A stretch of 64,000 nt of DNA. It comes from Bradyrhizobium sp. cir1 (GTDB lineage: Bacteria; Pseudomonadota; Alphaproteobacteria; Rhizobiales; Xanthobacteraceae). This document shows positions 49,692 to 58,739 of this stretch, piece by piece. The notes under the pieces were generated by a model. The model worked only from the letters and a program-made list of their open reading frames with translations, did no database searches and was not told the origin of the DNA. A program made the translations under genes and the position numbers. Every line of letters begins with the position of its first letter. Position 1 is the first letter of the stretch. Location: positions 124,001-188,000 of the forward strand of contig NZ_JACIHE010000003.1 in assembly GCF_014198245.1 (NCBI RefSeq). The letters are read 5' to 3'.

Positions 49692-51326
49692 TCACGTGCC
49701 CGGCCGCGACACCTCGGTCTCCTTGCTGGTGATGAACTCCAAAAGCACCGGCACGCCTTCCCTCGTCTTCTGAATGCCGCGCCTGATCGCGGGCACGATG
49801 TCCTCCGGCCTCATGATCCGCTCGCCATAGCCGCCGAAGGCGCGCGCCATCGCGGCATAGTCGCCGGAGATGTCGGTCGAGCGATATTTTTCGGTCGAGA
49901 CCGGCATCACCTTCAGCTCGATCGCCATCGAGAAATTGTTGAGCAGGATCGACATGATCGGAATGCGCTCGCGCACCGCGGTCTCGAAATCCATGCCGGT
50001 GAAGCCGATGGCGGCGTCGCCCCAGACATTGATGCAGAGCTTGTCGGGTCTTGCCAGTTTTGCGCCCATCGCGAGCCCGAGGCCGTAGCCGAGCTGCGTC
50101 GTCTTGCCCCAGCCGAGATAGGTGAGGGGCTCGACCGCCTTCCAGAACGGCGAGAGCTGGTCGCGCGGGCTGCCGGCATCGTGCGTGATGATGGTGTTCT
50201 TGATGTCGACGGTGTGCTGGAGATCCCAGAGCACGCGGTAGGGATTGAGCGGCGCGTCATTGCTGGTGAGCTTCGGCATCCATTTTGCCAGCCACTCCTT
50301 GTGCGAGGCCGCGATCTCGGCAGCGACGGCAGATGCATCGCGATCCGTAGTGACGGTCTTGCCGATCTCCTCGAGCAGCGCGTCGAGCACGAGGCCGGCA
50401 TCGCCGACGAGGCCGACCTTCGCTTCGACATCCTTGTTGAGATGGTTCGGATCGAGCGTGGAATGGATGATGGTCTTGCCCTTGGGCATCGCGATGCCGA
50501 AATTGGTCTCGGTAAACGAGCAGCCGATGCCGAAGATGACGTCGGCTTCCGCAAGGAATTTCGGGACGGCGCGCGGTACCGCGAGGCCGCCGGAGCCGAG
50601 CGAGAGCGGGTGCGTCTCCGGAAACGAAGATTTTCCGCCGAGGCTGGTGGTGATGGGTATAGCGAGACGTTCGGCGAGCCGTTTCAATTGCGGCCAGGCC
50701 TGAGCGTAATGCACACCCTGGCCGGCATAGATCACCGGCCGCTTTGCGTTGACGAGCAGGGCGGCGGCTTCCCTCACATGGACAGGATCAGCCCCGTAGC
50801 GCGTGCGCAGCACGGGCGTGTAGTTCAGCGGCTCCGGCACCTCCTCGTTCCACATGTCGGAGGGGATCTCGACGATCACGGGCCCGCCGCGGCCGTTCTT
50901 CAGCCTGGTGAAGGCGCGGCGGAAGATGTTGGCGACCTCCGCAGCCAGAATGATCGGCTCGGATGATTTTGCGAACGGCTTCATCGCCTCGCTGGAATTG
51001 AAGTTCGGCTCGACATGCGCAAGCCTGCGCTGATAGCCCATCGGCAGCACCAGCACGGGAACGGACTCGCCAAAGCACTGCGCGACGCCGCCCATCGCAT
51101 TCTCCGCTCCGGGCCCATGCTGCATGCAGAACGCGCCGATCGTCCGTCCCGACGTCACCCGCGAGATCGCATCCGCCATGTGGATGCCGACGCGCTCCTG
51201 CCGCACCATCACCGGGCGGATCTCGGCCTTGGCCGCATGCTCGATCAGGTGATTGACCGGATAGCCGCAGAGGATCTCGATCCCCTCGCGCCTCATGATT
51301 TCCGCGATGGCTGTGCCGAGCTTCAT
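49692..51326 (-). CDS. Thiamine-diphosphate-dependent enzyme (acetolactate synthase-like)
   Basis: A 544-residue three-domain ThDP enzyme of the acetolactate synthase/oxalyl-CoA decarboxylase group. The PYR domain has IMRREGIEILCGYPVNHLIE and the conserved Glu in VRQERVGIHMADAISRVTSG. The middle domain is near ALLVNAKRPVIYAGQGVHYA. The ThDP domain contains LCINVWGDAAIGFTGMDFET-A and ILLNNFSMAIE, a GDA...N variant of the GDG-x20-30-NN motif. The reaction cannot be assigned from sequence. It diverges from the molybdenum hydroxylase genes across 373 nt. Confidence 0.88.
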   Translation of the reverse strand: MKLGTAIAEIMRREGIEILCGYPVNHLIEHAAKAEIRPVMVRQERVGIHMADAISRVTSGRTIGAFCMQHGPGAENAMGGVAQCFGESVPVLVLPMGYQRRLAHVEPNFNSSEAMKPFAKSSEPIILAAEVANIFRRAFTRLKNGRGGPVIVEIPSDMWNEEVPEPLNYTPVLRTRYGADPVHVREAAALLVNAKRPVIYAGQGVHYAQAWPQLKRLAERLAIPITTSLGGKSSFPETHPLSLGSGGLAVPRAVPKFLAEADVIFGIGCSFTETNFGIAMPKGKTIIHSTLDPNHLNKDVEAKVGLVGDAGLVLDALLEEIGKTVTTDRDASAVAAEIAASHKEWLAKWMPKLTSNDAPLNPYRVLWDLQHTVDIKNTIITHDAGSPRDQLSPFWKAVEPLTYLGWGKTTQLGYGLGLAMGAKLARPDKLCINVWGDAAIGFTGMDFETAVRERIPIMSILLNNFSMAIELKVMPVSTEKYRSTDISGDYAAMARAFGGYGERIMRPEDIVPAIRRGIQKTREGVPVLLEFITSKETEVSRPGT

Positions 51327-51699
51327 GGCGTCTCTCTCCTCAGGCAGAGGCCGGTTGATCCGGCTGGTTGGGGAGAGAGGATCAGGAAATCGGAGAGGCG
51401 TAAAGCGCAGTTGATCGCGCCCGCAGGTAGGTCAGCCATGCAGGAGGCGCGATCGCTACTCTGAGGTTCGCGGGGGCGTCTCGATATTGATCAAAGCGTC
51501 GCGCGATGAGAAGGCGCGCTTCATGCGACGCGCTGCTGTCGCAACAGGCAACACAGCTTGTGCAGCTTGGCTCCAACTCAGACCAGCGACCTTTGTCGTG
51601 CGAATTCGAAACTGAGCGCCGGTGCTGCAAGGTTTGAGTTTGACAGTCTTGAAACGTCAGGGGCACGCTAGCCTCAACATTGCGAAGGGACACATCGAT
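51327..51699. other. Intergenic region between ThDP enzyme and molybdenum hydroxylase genes
   Basis: A 373-nt divergent promoter region. No clear palindrome or core promoter. Short frames have no good start sites. A GTG-started in-frame extension of the Fe-S gene (from about 51622) is possible but not favoured. Confidence 0.35.
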
Positions 51700-52164
51700 A
51701 TGATCGAGCTCACCGTCAATGGGACCAAGCACGGGATTGACGTCGTTCCCGAGATGCCTCTGCTCTGGGTGCTGCGTGATGAGCTCGGCATCACCAGTGC
51801 CAAATATGGCTGCGGTGTCGCGCAATGCGGCGCCTGCACCGTTCACATCGACGGCAAAGCGGTTCGCTCCTGTCAGGCGCATATCGGCGAGGTCGCCGGC
51901 AAATCGGTCGTCACGCTCGAAGGGCTGGACAACAAGGACCAGCATCCGGTCCTGCAGGCCTGGATCGAGCATCAGGTCCCGCAATGCGGCTACTGCCAGA
52001 CCGGACAGATCATGCAGGCCATCTCGCTTCTTGCACGGATCTCCAAGCCAACCGACGAGCAGATCAATCAGGTGATGTCCGGCAATCTCTGCCGTTGCGG
52101 CACCTATCCGCGCATCCGCGCGGCGATCCATGCGGCTGCGGCGAAGAAGATGGCGGAGAAGTGA
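51700..52164 (+). CDS. (2Fe-2S) subunit of isoquinoline 1-oxidoreductase-type hydroxylase
   Basis: A 154-residue small subunit of a two-subunit molybdenum hydroxylase (isoquinoline 1-oxidoreductase alpha or aldehyde-oxidase type). N-terminal plant-type [2Fe-2S]: Cys38, Cys43, Cys46 ([15 protein letters not shown]) and Cys58. C-terminal [2Fe-2S]: Cys96, Cys99 ([12 protein letters not shown]) and Cys131, Cys133 ([13 protein letters not shown]). All eight ligands are present. It is followed 1 nt later by the large-subunit gene, which is frameshifted in this sequence, so the complex may be non-functional here. Confidence 0.93.
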   Translation: MIELTVNGTKHGIDVVPEMPLLWVLRDELGITSAKYGCGVAQCGACTVHIDGKAVRSCQAHIGEVAGKSVVTLEGLDNKDQHPVLQAWIEHQVPQCGYCQTGQIMQAISLLARISKPTDEQINQVMSGNLCRCGTYPRIRAAIHAAAAKKMAEK

Positions 52165-52165
52165 G

Positions 52166-54378
52166 ATGGGCCACATGCAAAGCCTTTCGCGTCGCGCCTT
52201 CGTTTTCGGCTCCGCGGCCGTTGCCGGCGGCATCGCCTTCGGCGCCTATGGCAATGCCGAAGCCGCGGCGCCGAGCGCGAGCGACAATCCGTTGGCTGCG
52301 GGCCTCGGGCCGGACTCCGTGACCTTCAATCCCTGGGTGGAGATCAGTCCGGACAAGATCACGCTCATCGCACAGCACGCCGACATCGGGCAGGGCGTCG
52401 GATCGGTGCAGCCGATCATGATCGCCGAAGAGATGGACCTTGATCCCGGTCAGTTCGAAATCCGTTTCGCTAGTCCGAGCCCCGCCTACTTCAATACCGG
52501 TTTTGCCGACGAGTTCGCGCCCTTCGCACGCTCGAATGGTTGCGCAAGTCCGGGCTGCAGATGACCGGCGGATCAAGCTCGATGCCGGACACCTATGAAA
52601 AGCTGCGCGTTGCCGGCGCCGTGGCGCGCGAGACGCTGAAGGCGGCTGCCGCCAAGCGTTCGGGTGTCGCCGTGGCCGACCTGCGCACCGAGTCCGGTCA
52701 CGTGATCCTGCCCAACGGCTCCAGGATTGCCTATGTCGCGCTGGCGGCCGAAGCCGCAAAAATTCCGCCGGTGCTCGATGCCAAGCCGCGCGACCCCTCG
52801 AAATGGCGCATGCTGGGAAAGCCGATGCAGCGCCTCGACATTCGTGCGAAGGTCATGGGCGAGCTGAAGTTCGGCATCGACATGAAGATGGACGGCATGC
52901 TCTACGCCTCCGTCAAGCTGAACCCCGGCAAGGGACAGCCGCTGAAATCCTACGACGCCAGCAAGGCGCGCGCGATGCCGGGAGTGAAGAAAATCCTGGA
53001 GATCAAGAACGGTGTTGCGGTGATCGCCACCAACAGCTGGTACGCGATGGAGGCGGTCGACGCCATCGCATGCGAATGGGCGCCGTCGGCGTATCCTGCC
53101 GAGCAGGCCGACCATTGGAAGGTTCTGGAATCTTCGTTCAAGCCGGAATTCCTGGGCAAGGAATGGCGCAAGATCGGCGATATCGAAACCGGCCTGAAGA
53201 CGGGCACGCGCGTCGAGGCCGAATATCGCGCGCCCTATGTGGCACATCAGCCGCTGGAGCCGCTCAACGGGATCGGCCTCGTCACCGATACGGGGATGGA
53301 GATCTGGGTCGGCCATCAAAGCCCGCGCTTCGTGCAATGGGTCGCGGCGACCGCGATCGGCCTCAAGCCCGAACAGGTCACCTTTCACAATCAGTGGACT
53401 GGTGGAAGCTTTGGCCACCGTCTCGAATACGAGAACGTCCGCGTTCTCGCCGAGATCGCCAATCAGATGAAGGGCACGCCGATCAAGCTGGTGTTCTCCC
53501 GCGAGGAGGATTTCCTTCAGGACATTCCGCGGCAGATTGCGATCGCCCGACACCGCGGCAGCGTCGACAAGAGCAAGATCGTCGCGGCCGACCTCCAGCT
53601 GGCTTCGACGGCTCCGCTCAAGGGATTGCTCGAGCGTTCGGGCACACCCTCGAAGGATCCTGACGGGCAATTGGCCGCCGGCTTGTGGAATGTCTACTAC
53701 GACATTCCGAATTTCCGGGCCACCAGCTACGAGGCTCAAGGGTTGTCGCCCAGTACGACATGGCGTTCGGTCGGGGCATCGACATCAGGCTTCTTCACCG
53801 AAAGCTTCATCGATGAACTGATCCATGCCGCTGGCCTCGATCCCATGAAGGCGCGCATCGCGATGTGCACCGTGCCGCATTACCGCAAGGTGCTGGAGAC
53901 CGTCGCGGAGATGTCGGACTGGAAGGGACCGCTCGGCAACGGAAGGGGCCGGGGGGTCGCGTTCGTGGAGTCGTTCGGGACGCCGACCGCGGAGGTCGTC
54001 GAGGTGACGGCGACGGATCGCGGCATCAGGATCGACAAGGTCTGGGTCGCGGCCGACGTCGGCAAGGTGATCGATCCCGTCAACTTCGAGGGCCAGGTGC
54101 AGGGCGGCGTCGTCTGGGGACTCGGCCACGCCATCAACTGCGAGCTCACTTATTCAAAAGGCGCGGCGCAGCAGACCAACTACAATCACCACGAAGCGAT
54201 GCGGATCCATCAATGTCCGGTCATTGAAGTGCGCGGGCTCGAGAACGATCCGAAGGTGAGGGGGGTCGGCGAGCCGCCGGTTCCGCCGGCCGCGCCTGCG
54301 CTTGCTAACGCGATCTTCGCAGCGACCGGAAAGCGCATCCGCGAGATGCCTTTCAACAAGTTCATCGATTTCGTGTGA
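52166..54378 (+). pseudogene. Molybdopterin-binding large subunit of the hydroxylase, frameshifted
   Basis: Two frames together encode the large (Mo-pterin) subunit. The first (52166-52564) starts MGHMQSLSRRAFVFGSAAVA, a Tat-type signal, and runs through PDKITLIAQHADIGQGVGSV to YFNTGFADEFAPFA, then goes off-frame to a stop. The second (open from 52540 or earlier, to 54378) resumes with LRKSGLQMTGGSSSMPDTYE and ends with the catalytic-glutamate motif GVGEPPVPPAAPALANAIFA. A small deletion around 52520-52545 removes perhaps 15-20 residues and shifts the frame. This may be a true lesion or a sequencing error. The intact protein would have about 750 residues. Confidence 0.85.
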
Positions 54379-54383
54379 GGCGG

Positions 54384-55019
54384 ATGATGAAGGGATTTCT
54401 GATCGCGGTGGTCCTCGCCGCTTCGTCGATTGCAGCCCTCACGGGAATTGTCGCGGCGAAGGATGAAGCCGCCAAGGACGTGCTGCCGCCGGGCAGCGTC
54501 AGCCGCGCCGAGGGGCTGGATGCCTGGAAGCGGATCGAGGCCGTGGTGACGCATCCGCGTTGCGCCAATTGCCACGTCGATGCCAAGGCCATTCCGATAT
54601 GGACGCCCGCAGGCGAAACCAGGCCCCGCGTGCATGGCATGAACATCCACGGCGGCGAGAGCCGCATCGGCGCGGAGGCGATCCCGTGCTCGACCTGTCA
54701 CATGACCTCGACCCAGGCGAACGAGCCGGCACCGGCGCCGCCGCGCGCCGGCATCGACTGGCAGCTCGCGCCGGTGGCTTTCATCTGGTTCGGCAAGTCC
54801 GGCGCCGAGATCTGCGCGCAGCTGAAGGATCCCAAGCGCAATGGCGGCCGCGACGCCGCCGGGCTCGTCGAGCATTTGCGCCACGATGCATCGTTGAACG
54901 GCTTCATCCCGAGAGGCTGGGCCCCCGGCGAAGGCCGCTCGACGCCGCCAGGCAGCTTCGAGGATCACGTCAAGGATATGGCGCTGTGGGGCGCGGCCGG
55001 ACAGCCCTGTCCGAACTGA
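54384..55019 (+). CDS. Di-CXXCH periplasmic cytochrome-like protein
   Basis: A 211-residue exported protein. A signal peptide (GFLIAVVLAASSIAALTGIV) is followed by two CXXCH haem-attachment motifs, CANCH (residues 60-64) and CSTCH (102-106). It also has WFGKSGAEICAQLKDPKRNG and HLRHDASLNGFIPRGWAPGE. The distal haem ligands cannot be identified. It follows the large subunit gene by 5 nt, so it is probably the electron acceptor of the hydroxylase in the periplasm (the large subunit has a Tat signal). The start could be ATG 54384 or 54387. Confidence 0.8.
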   Translation: MMKGFLIAVVLAASSIAALTGIVAAKDEAAKDVLPPGSVSRAEGLDAWKRIEAVVTHPRCANCHVDAKAIPIWTPAGETRPRVHGMNIHGGESRIGAEAIPCSTCHMTSTQANEPAPAPPRAGIDWQLAPVAFIWFGKSGAEICAQLKDPKRNGGRDAAGLVEHLRHDASLNGFIPRGWAPGEGRSTPPGSFEDHVKDMALWGAAGQPCPN

Positions 55020-55043
55020 CGCGTTGGCTGGCCGACAAATCTC

Positions 55044-55439
55044 CTATTTGCAGTTCTGGCAGATCATCAGCTTTCGCTTCAACGCCCCATCTTCCTGATC
55101 GAGGCCATCTGCATTCGGATTGGACTTGGTGTCCTTTGCGGCGCGCGACCTCACAGGCGGCGTCACCTGGTTCGAGCTGTCATTGTCATCGACGGTGCCG
55201 ACGCTGAAGCCGTCGTAGTCGGCGGCCGGATTCGGCATCGGCGGAGTTCTATCCGTCGTCACCCCGGCGGGCTCGCCCCTTGGCTTGGAGTTCCTGGCAC
55301 TCGGGCGCGGTGGAGATGCATCGGGCGGAGCGAGCGAAACCGGCGGCGCGACCGAAGTCTGGCCTCTCGCGCTGTCGTGCGACCATGCGCTGACAAGCAT
55401 GAGGCTGAGAGCCAGGAGCGTCACGCTTCTCATCCGCAT
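55044..55439 (-). CDS. Small secreted proline-rich protein, unknown function
   Basis: A 131-residue exported protein. The signal peptide (SVTLLALSLMLVSAWSHDSA) precedes a proline-, serine- and asparagine-rich low-complexity region (SLAPPDASPPRPSARNSKPR) and ends with KRKLMICQNCK, a C-x2-C pair. I do not recognise a family. The start could be either of two ATGs 6 nt apart. It converges on the cytochrome-like gene. Confidence 0.6.
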   Translation of the reverse strand: MRMRSVTLLALSLMLVSAWSHDSARGQTSVAPPVSLAPPDASPPRPSARNSKPRGEPAGVTTDRTPPMPNPAADYDGFSVGTVDDNDSSNQVTPPVRSRAAKDTKSNPNADGLDQEDGALKRKLMICQNCK

Positions 55440-55550
55440 CCTCCCGGCAGCTTTGATTCAACGATTGATCGCATGGCGCGCCGAGCCACGACGGCGTGCA
55501 GAGTATCAGGACTCACAAGGCCGTCAAAGCTCCATCCGGACTACGATCGG

Positions 55551-55580
55551 TTGCATCGCCCGGCGAGCAAAACACGCCAT
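55551..55580. repeat. GCCCG-N-CG-N-GCAAAACAC repeat fragment (type G), copy 2
   Basis: TCGCCCGGCGAGCAAAACAC is one of three related short sites in this window (others 39017-39040 and 61731-61760). It lies downstream of the RTX gene. It probably belongs to a larger dispersed repeat. Confidence 0.5.
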
Positions 55581-55603
55581 CACCGGGCGAAGCAGGGGTC
55601 GGC

Positions 55604-58357
55604 TCAGACCAGCGTGCCCGCGTGGAAGCTCGCTTGGGCGAGCAACGACTGGATCACGATGTTGTCGCCGGGCCCGCCGTCCAGCACGTCGGTTCCCCCG
55701 CCGCCGATCAACACATCGTCGCCGAGCCCGCCGAGCAGCGTGTCATTGCCCGCGCTGCCGATGAGCACGTCGTCGCCCGCGCCGCCGTCGAAAACGAGGT
55801 GCGGCCCGCCGGGACCGACGCCCGACGCCTCGATGACGTCGTCACCGCCCAGGCCATTGATGGTGATTGTGTCATTGAAGTCGAAATTCTCGATCACGAC
55901 CTGGCTTGCCAGACCGTCGATTACCAGCGCGCCGTTGCTGTTGAGTGAAAGCGTGATGACATCATCGCCACCGGTGCCGTTGATCACGATGTTGTCGGCC
56001 GCGCCGTCGCCGCCAGCGGTGCCGGGAACGCCGCCGAGGTCGATCTTGACCTCGGTCACGTCCGTGCCGCTCATGTCGCCGACATTGATCGTATCGGCGC
56101 CGCCGCGGGCATTGAACGCGATCGTCTCGATGCCGTGCGTATCCATCGTGATCGCGGCAACGTCCCGCGTCAGCTCGGCGCGCTCGCCGTTCGCGAAGAT
56201 GTTGATGGTTTCGGCGATGTTGGCGCCGTTGAACAGCAGGGTGTCGGCGCCGCCCTGGCCCTCGACCGTGTCGTTGTCGTCACCCGGATTCCAGACGAAC
56301 GTGTCGTTGCCCGCGCCCATCAGCGCGACGTCGTTGCCGTCGCCGCCGTTGATCACGTCGTCGCCCTGGCTGCCGCGGATGGTGTCGTTGCCAAGGCCGC
56401 CATTGATCGTCAGCTGCAGCACGCCGGCAGCGAGCCCGCTGGCGTCGATGACGTCGTCGCCGCCGAGGCCGTTGAGCGTCAGCTGGTCGGTGGCGTCCAT
56501 GAAGCTCAGGTTGGTGGCTGCGTGCAGGCCGAACACCGTCACGCCGCCGGCATCGCCGGAGACACCGAATATGTCGGCTCCCTGAGTGGCATCGACCGAA
56601 ACTGTGTCCACGGCGCCGTCAGGCGTTCCGGCCGAGCCGCCGAGGTCGATGTTGACCTGCGTCACGTCGGTTCCGGTCAGATCCCCCACCGCGATATGGT
56701 CAGCACCGCCCAGCGCGTGGACATCGACATGCTCGATCCCGTGCAGGTCCATCGTGATGTTTGCAACGTCGCGCGCGAGCCGGGCGTGATCGCCGTTCGC
56801 CGCAAGGACCATATTCTCGGCAATGTTGGCGCCGAAGAACCGCAGCGTGTCGACGCCGGCGCCGCCCTCGATGGTGTCGCTGCCGTCGCCCGGATTCCAC
56901 TGGAAGACGTCACCGCCGGCGCCGAGCTGCACGAGGTCGTCGCCGCGGCCGCCGACGACGAAATCGTTGCCGTCGCCGCCGATCAGCGTGTCGTTGCCGG
57001 CGCTGCCGACGATCGTATCGTTGCCGGCGCCGCCATCGATCGTCAGGCGCACGACCCCCGCGGCAAGCAGGGCGGCCGAGATCGTGTCGTTGCCGCCGAG
57101 GCCTTCGATGACGAGCGCATCGCTCGCGCCTTCCGCGTTGGTGATGGCGAGGGCGGCGGGCAATCCCGTGACCGAAACCGAAGTGCCCGAGCCGGACACC
57201 TGGATCGCATCGGCGCCTGACGTGCCCTCGAGCGTCACCGTGTCGGCCGCACCGTCGCCGGTCCCGGCCGATCCGAGATCGATATTGACCTGCTCGACAT
57301 CGGTTCCAGCCAGGTTGTTGACGACGATGTTGTCGCTGCCGCCGCGCGCGTTGATCGTGATGGTCTCGATGCCGTCGAGGTCCATCGTGATGTTGCCGAC
57401 ATCGCGGCTCAGCAGCACGCGTCCGCCATTGGCCGCGGAAACGGTGATGTGCTCTGCGATGTTCGAGCCGTTGAACAGCAGGGTGTCGGCTCCGGCCTGA
57501 CCGTCCACCTTGTCGCTGCCGTCGCCCGGATCCCACTGGAAGGTATCGTTGCCGGCGCCGAGCAGGGCGGTGTCGTTGCCCTGGTTGCCGTCGATGAAAT
57601 CGTTGCCGTCGCCGCCCAGCAGAAGGTCCGCGCCATTGCCGCCGAGGATTGTGTCATTGCCGGCCCCGCCGTCGAGCGTCAGCGTGATGAGCGCGGCGAG
57701 ATTGCCGGTGGCGGTGATGAGGTCGTCGCCGCCATTGGCATGGACCACGAGGTTCTCGGTGGTGCCGATGTCCAGCGAGAACGGTGCCGGCTCGAGGCGG
57801 TCGAAGCGGACGCGCGTGCCGTTGGCCGTGATGGCGAAAGTCTCGCTGCCGTTGCCGCCGTTCACCTCGGCGGTGTCGGTGCCTGCGCCGCCTTCCATCA
57901 GGTCGCTGTCGTCACCGGGGTTCCAGATCATGCGGTCGTTGCCGGCTTCACCGAACATCTGGTCGTTGCCGTCGCCGCCGACCAGCACGTCATTGCTGGA
58001 GCCGCCGAACAGCAGGTCGTTGCCGCCCTTGCCGAGCAGCGTGTCGTTGCCGGACTGGCCGAACAGCAAGTCGCCGCCGGAGCCGCCGGTCAGCGTATCG
58101 TTGCCGGCGCCGCCGAACAGGTTCGCCGCGGGCATCGCGCCGTTGCTCTCGTCGATGGTGATGATGTCGTTGCCGTCCTGGCCGAAGGCCTGGATCAGTT
58201 TGGTGTTGGCGACCGTCGCGGGGCCGCCCTTGATCGCGACTGCGCCGCCGTTGACGACGATCGTTCCGGCCGCATTGCGGCCGAGTGCGATCGTGTTGTT
58301 CAGTCCATTGCCAAGGACGGTGAGAATTCCTGCGGAAAAGTTTGCTGTGACAGCCAT
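55604..58357 (-). CDS. Large RTX calcium-binding protein with tandem modules
   Basis: A 917-residue secreted-type protein rich in RTX nonapeptides (GGxGxDxLx), e.g. GGAGNDTLTGGSGGDLLFGQ, GNDTLLGKGGNDLLFGG, GGDGNDFIDGNQGNDTALLG. These bind Ca2+ and fold after export by a type I system. At least four modules recur, each with a variant of GAGNDTFQWDPGDGSDKVDG and later ITMDLDGIETITINARGGSD. The spacing between modules is about 615-630 nt. The C-terminus ends in NDTLLGGLGDDVLIGGGGTD and a secretion-like tail. No signal peptide and no adjacent type I exporter. Start MAVTANFSAGIL is preferred. Confidence 0.9.
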   Translation of the reverse strand: MAVTANFSAGILTVLGNGLNNTIALGRNAAGTIVVNGGAVAIKGGPATVANTKLIQAFGQDGNDIITIDESNGAMPAANLFGGAGNDTLTGGSGGDLLFGQSGNDTLLGKGGNDLLFGGSSNDVLVGGDGNDQMFGEAGNDRMIWNPGDDSDLMEGGAGTDTAEVNGGNGSETFAITANGTRVRFDRLEPAPFSLDIGTTENLVVHANGGDDLITATGNLAALITLTLDGGAGNDTILGGNGADLLLGGDGNDFIDGNQGNDTALLGAGNDTFQWDPGDGSDKVDGQAGADTLLFNGSNIAEHITVSAANGGRVLLSRDVGNITMDLDGIETITINARGGSDNIVVNNLAGTDVEQVNIDLGSAGTGDGAADTVTLEGTSGADAIQVSGSGTSVSVTGLPAALAITNAEGASDALVIEGLGGNDTISAALLAAGVVRLTIDGGAGNDTIVGSAGNDTLIGGDGNDFVVGGRGDDLVQLGAGGDVFQWNPGDGSDTIEGGAGVDTLRFFGANIAENMVLAANGDHARLARDVANITMDLHGIEHVDVHALGGADHIAVGDLTGTDVTQVNIDLGGSAGTPDGAVDTVSVDATQGADIFGVSGDAGGVTVFGLHAATNLSFMDATDQLTLNGLGGDDVIDASGLAAGVLQLTINGGLGNDTIRGSQGDDVINGGDGNDVALMGAGNDTFVWNPGDDNDTVEGQGGADTLLFNGANIAETINIFANGERAELTRDVAAITMDTHGIETIAFNARGGADTINVGDMSGTDVTEVKIDLGGVPGTAGGDGAADNIVINGTGGDDVITLSLNSNGALVIDGLASQVVIENFDFNDTITINGLGGDDVIEASGVGPGGPHLVFDGGAGDDVLIGSAGNDTLLGGLGDDVLIGGGGTDVLDGGPGDNIVIQSLLAQASFHAGTLV

Positions 58358-58739
58358 GTGTGCTTCTCGCTTGCGTGATCGCCGAAACCGACCGCGGCGG
58401 TATCGCGACGCCTTTTCGCGATGCCCGGAGGTGAACGGCAAATGACCTCGTCTGTAGGCCGAGATTGAAGTTCCGGCTTGGCGGAAGTCTTCGGGCCGGC
58501 TCCTGTTTTTCTTGAGGGCAGCTTGATTTTCGCGAGGGCGGCCGCATCGTGGCTCCGGATGGAGCGGAGCGCATCCGGATAACTGCACACCCGAGGGCCT
58601 TCCGGATTTCGGTCAGCTCCATTCCAGCTCCCTTTTTCGGTCCGGTGAGGAGGCAGGATTTCGGAAGGAGACCGTGCGCAGCTTGCGATAGAGGACGGCG
58701 ATATGGTATTTTAGATGTAGTTCAGGATTGGGACGAAAC
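58358..58739. other. Intergenic region between RTX and TPR genes
   Basis: A 382-nt divergent promoter zone. No clear core promoter, palindrome or EcfG box was found. Frames crossing it have no ribosome-binding site. Confidence 0.35.
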
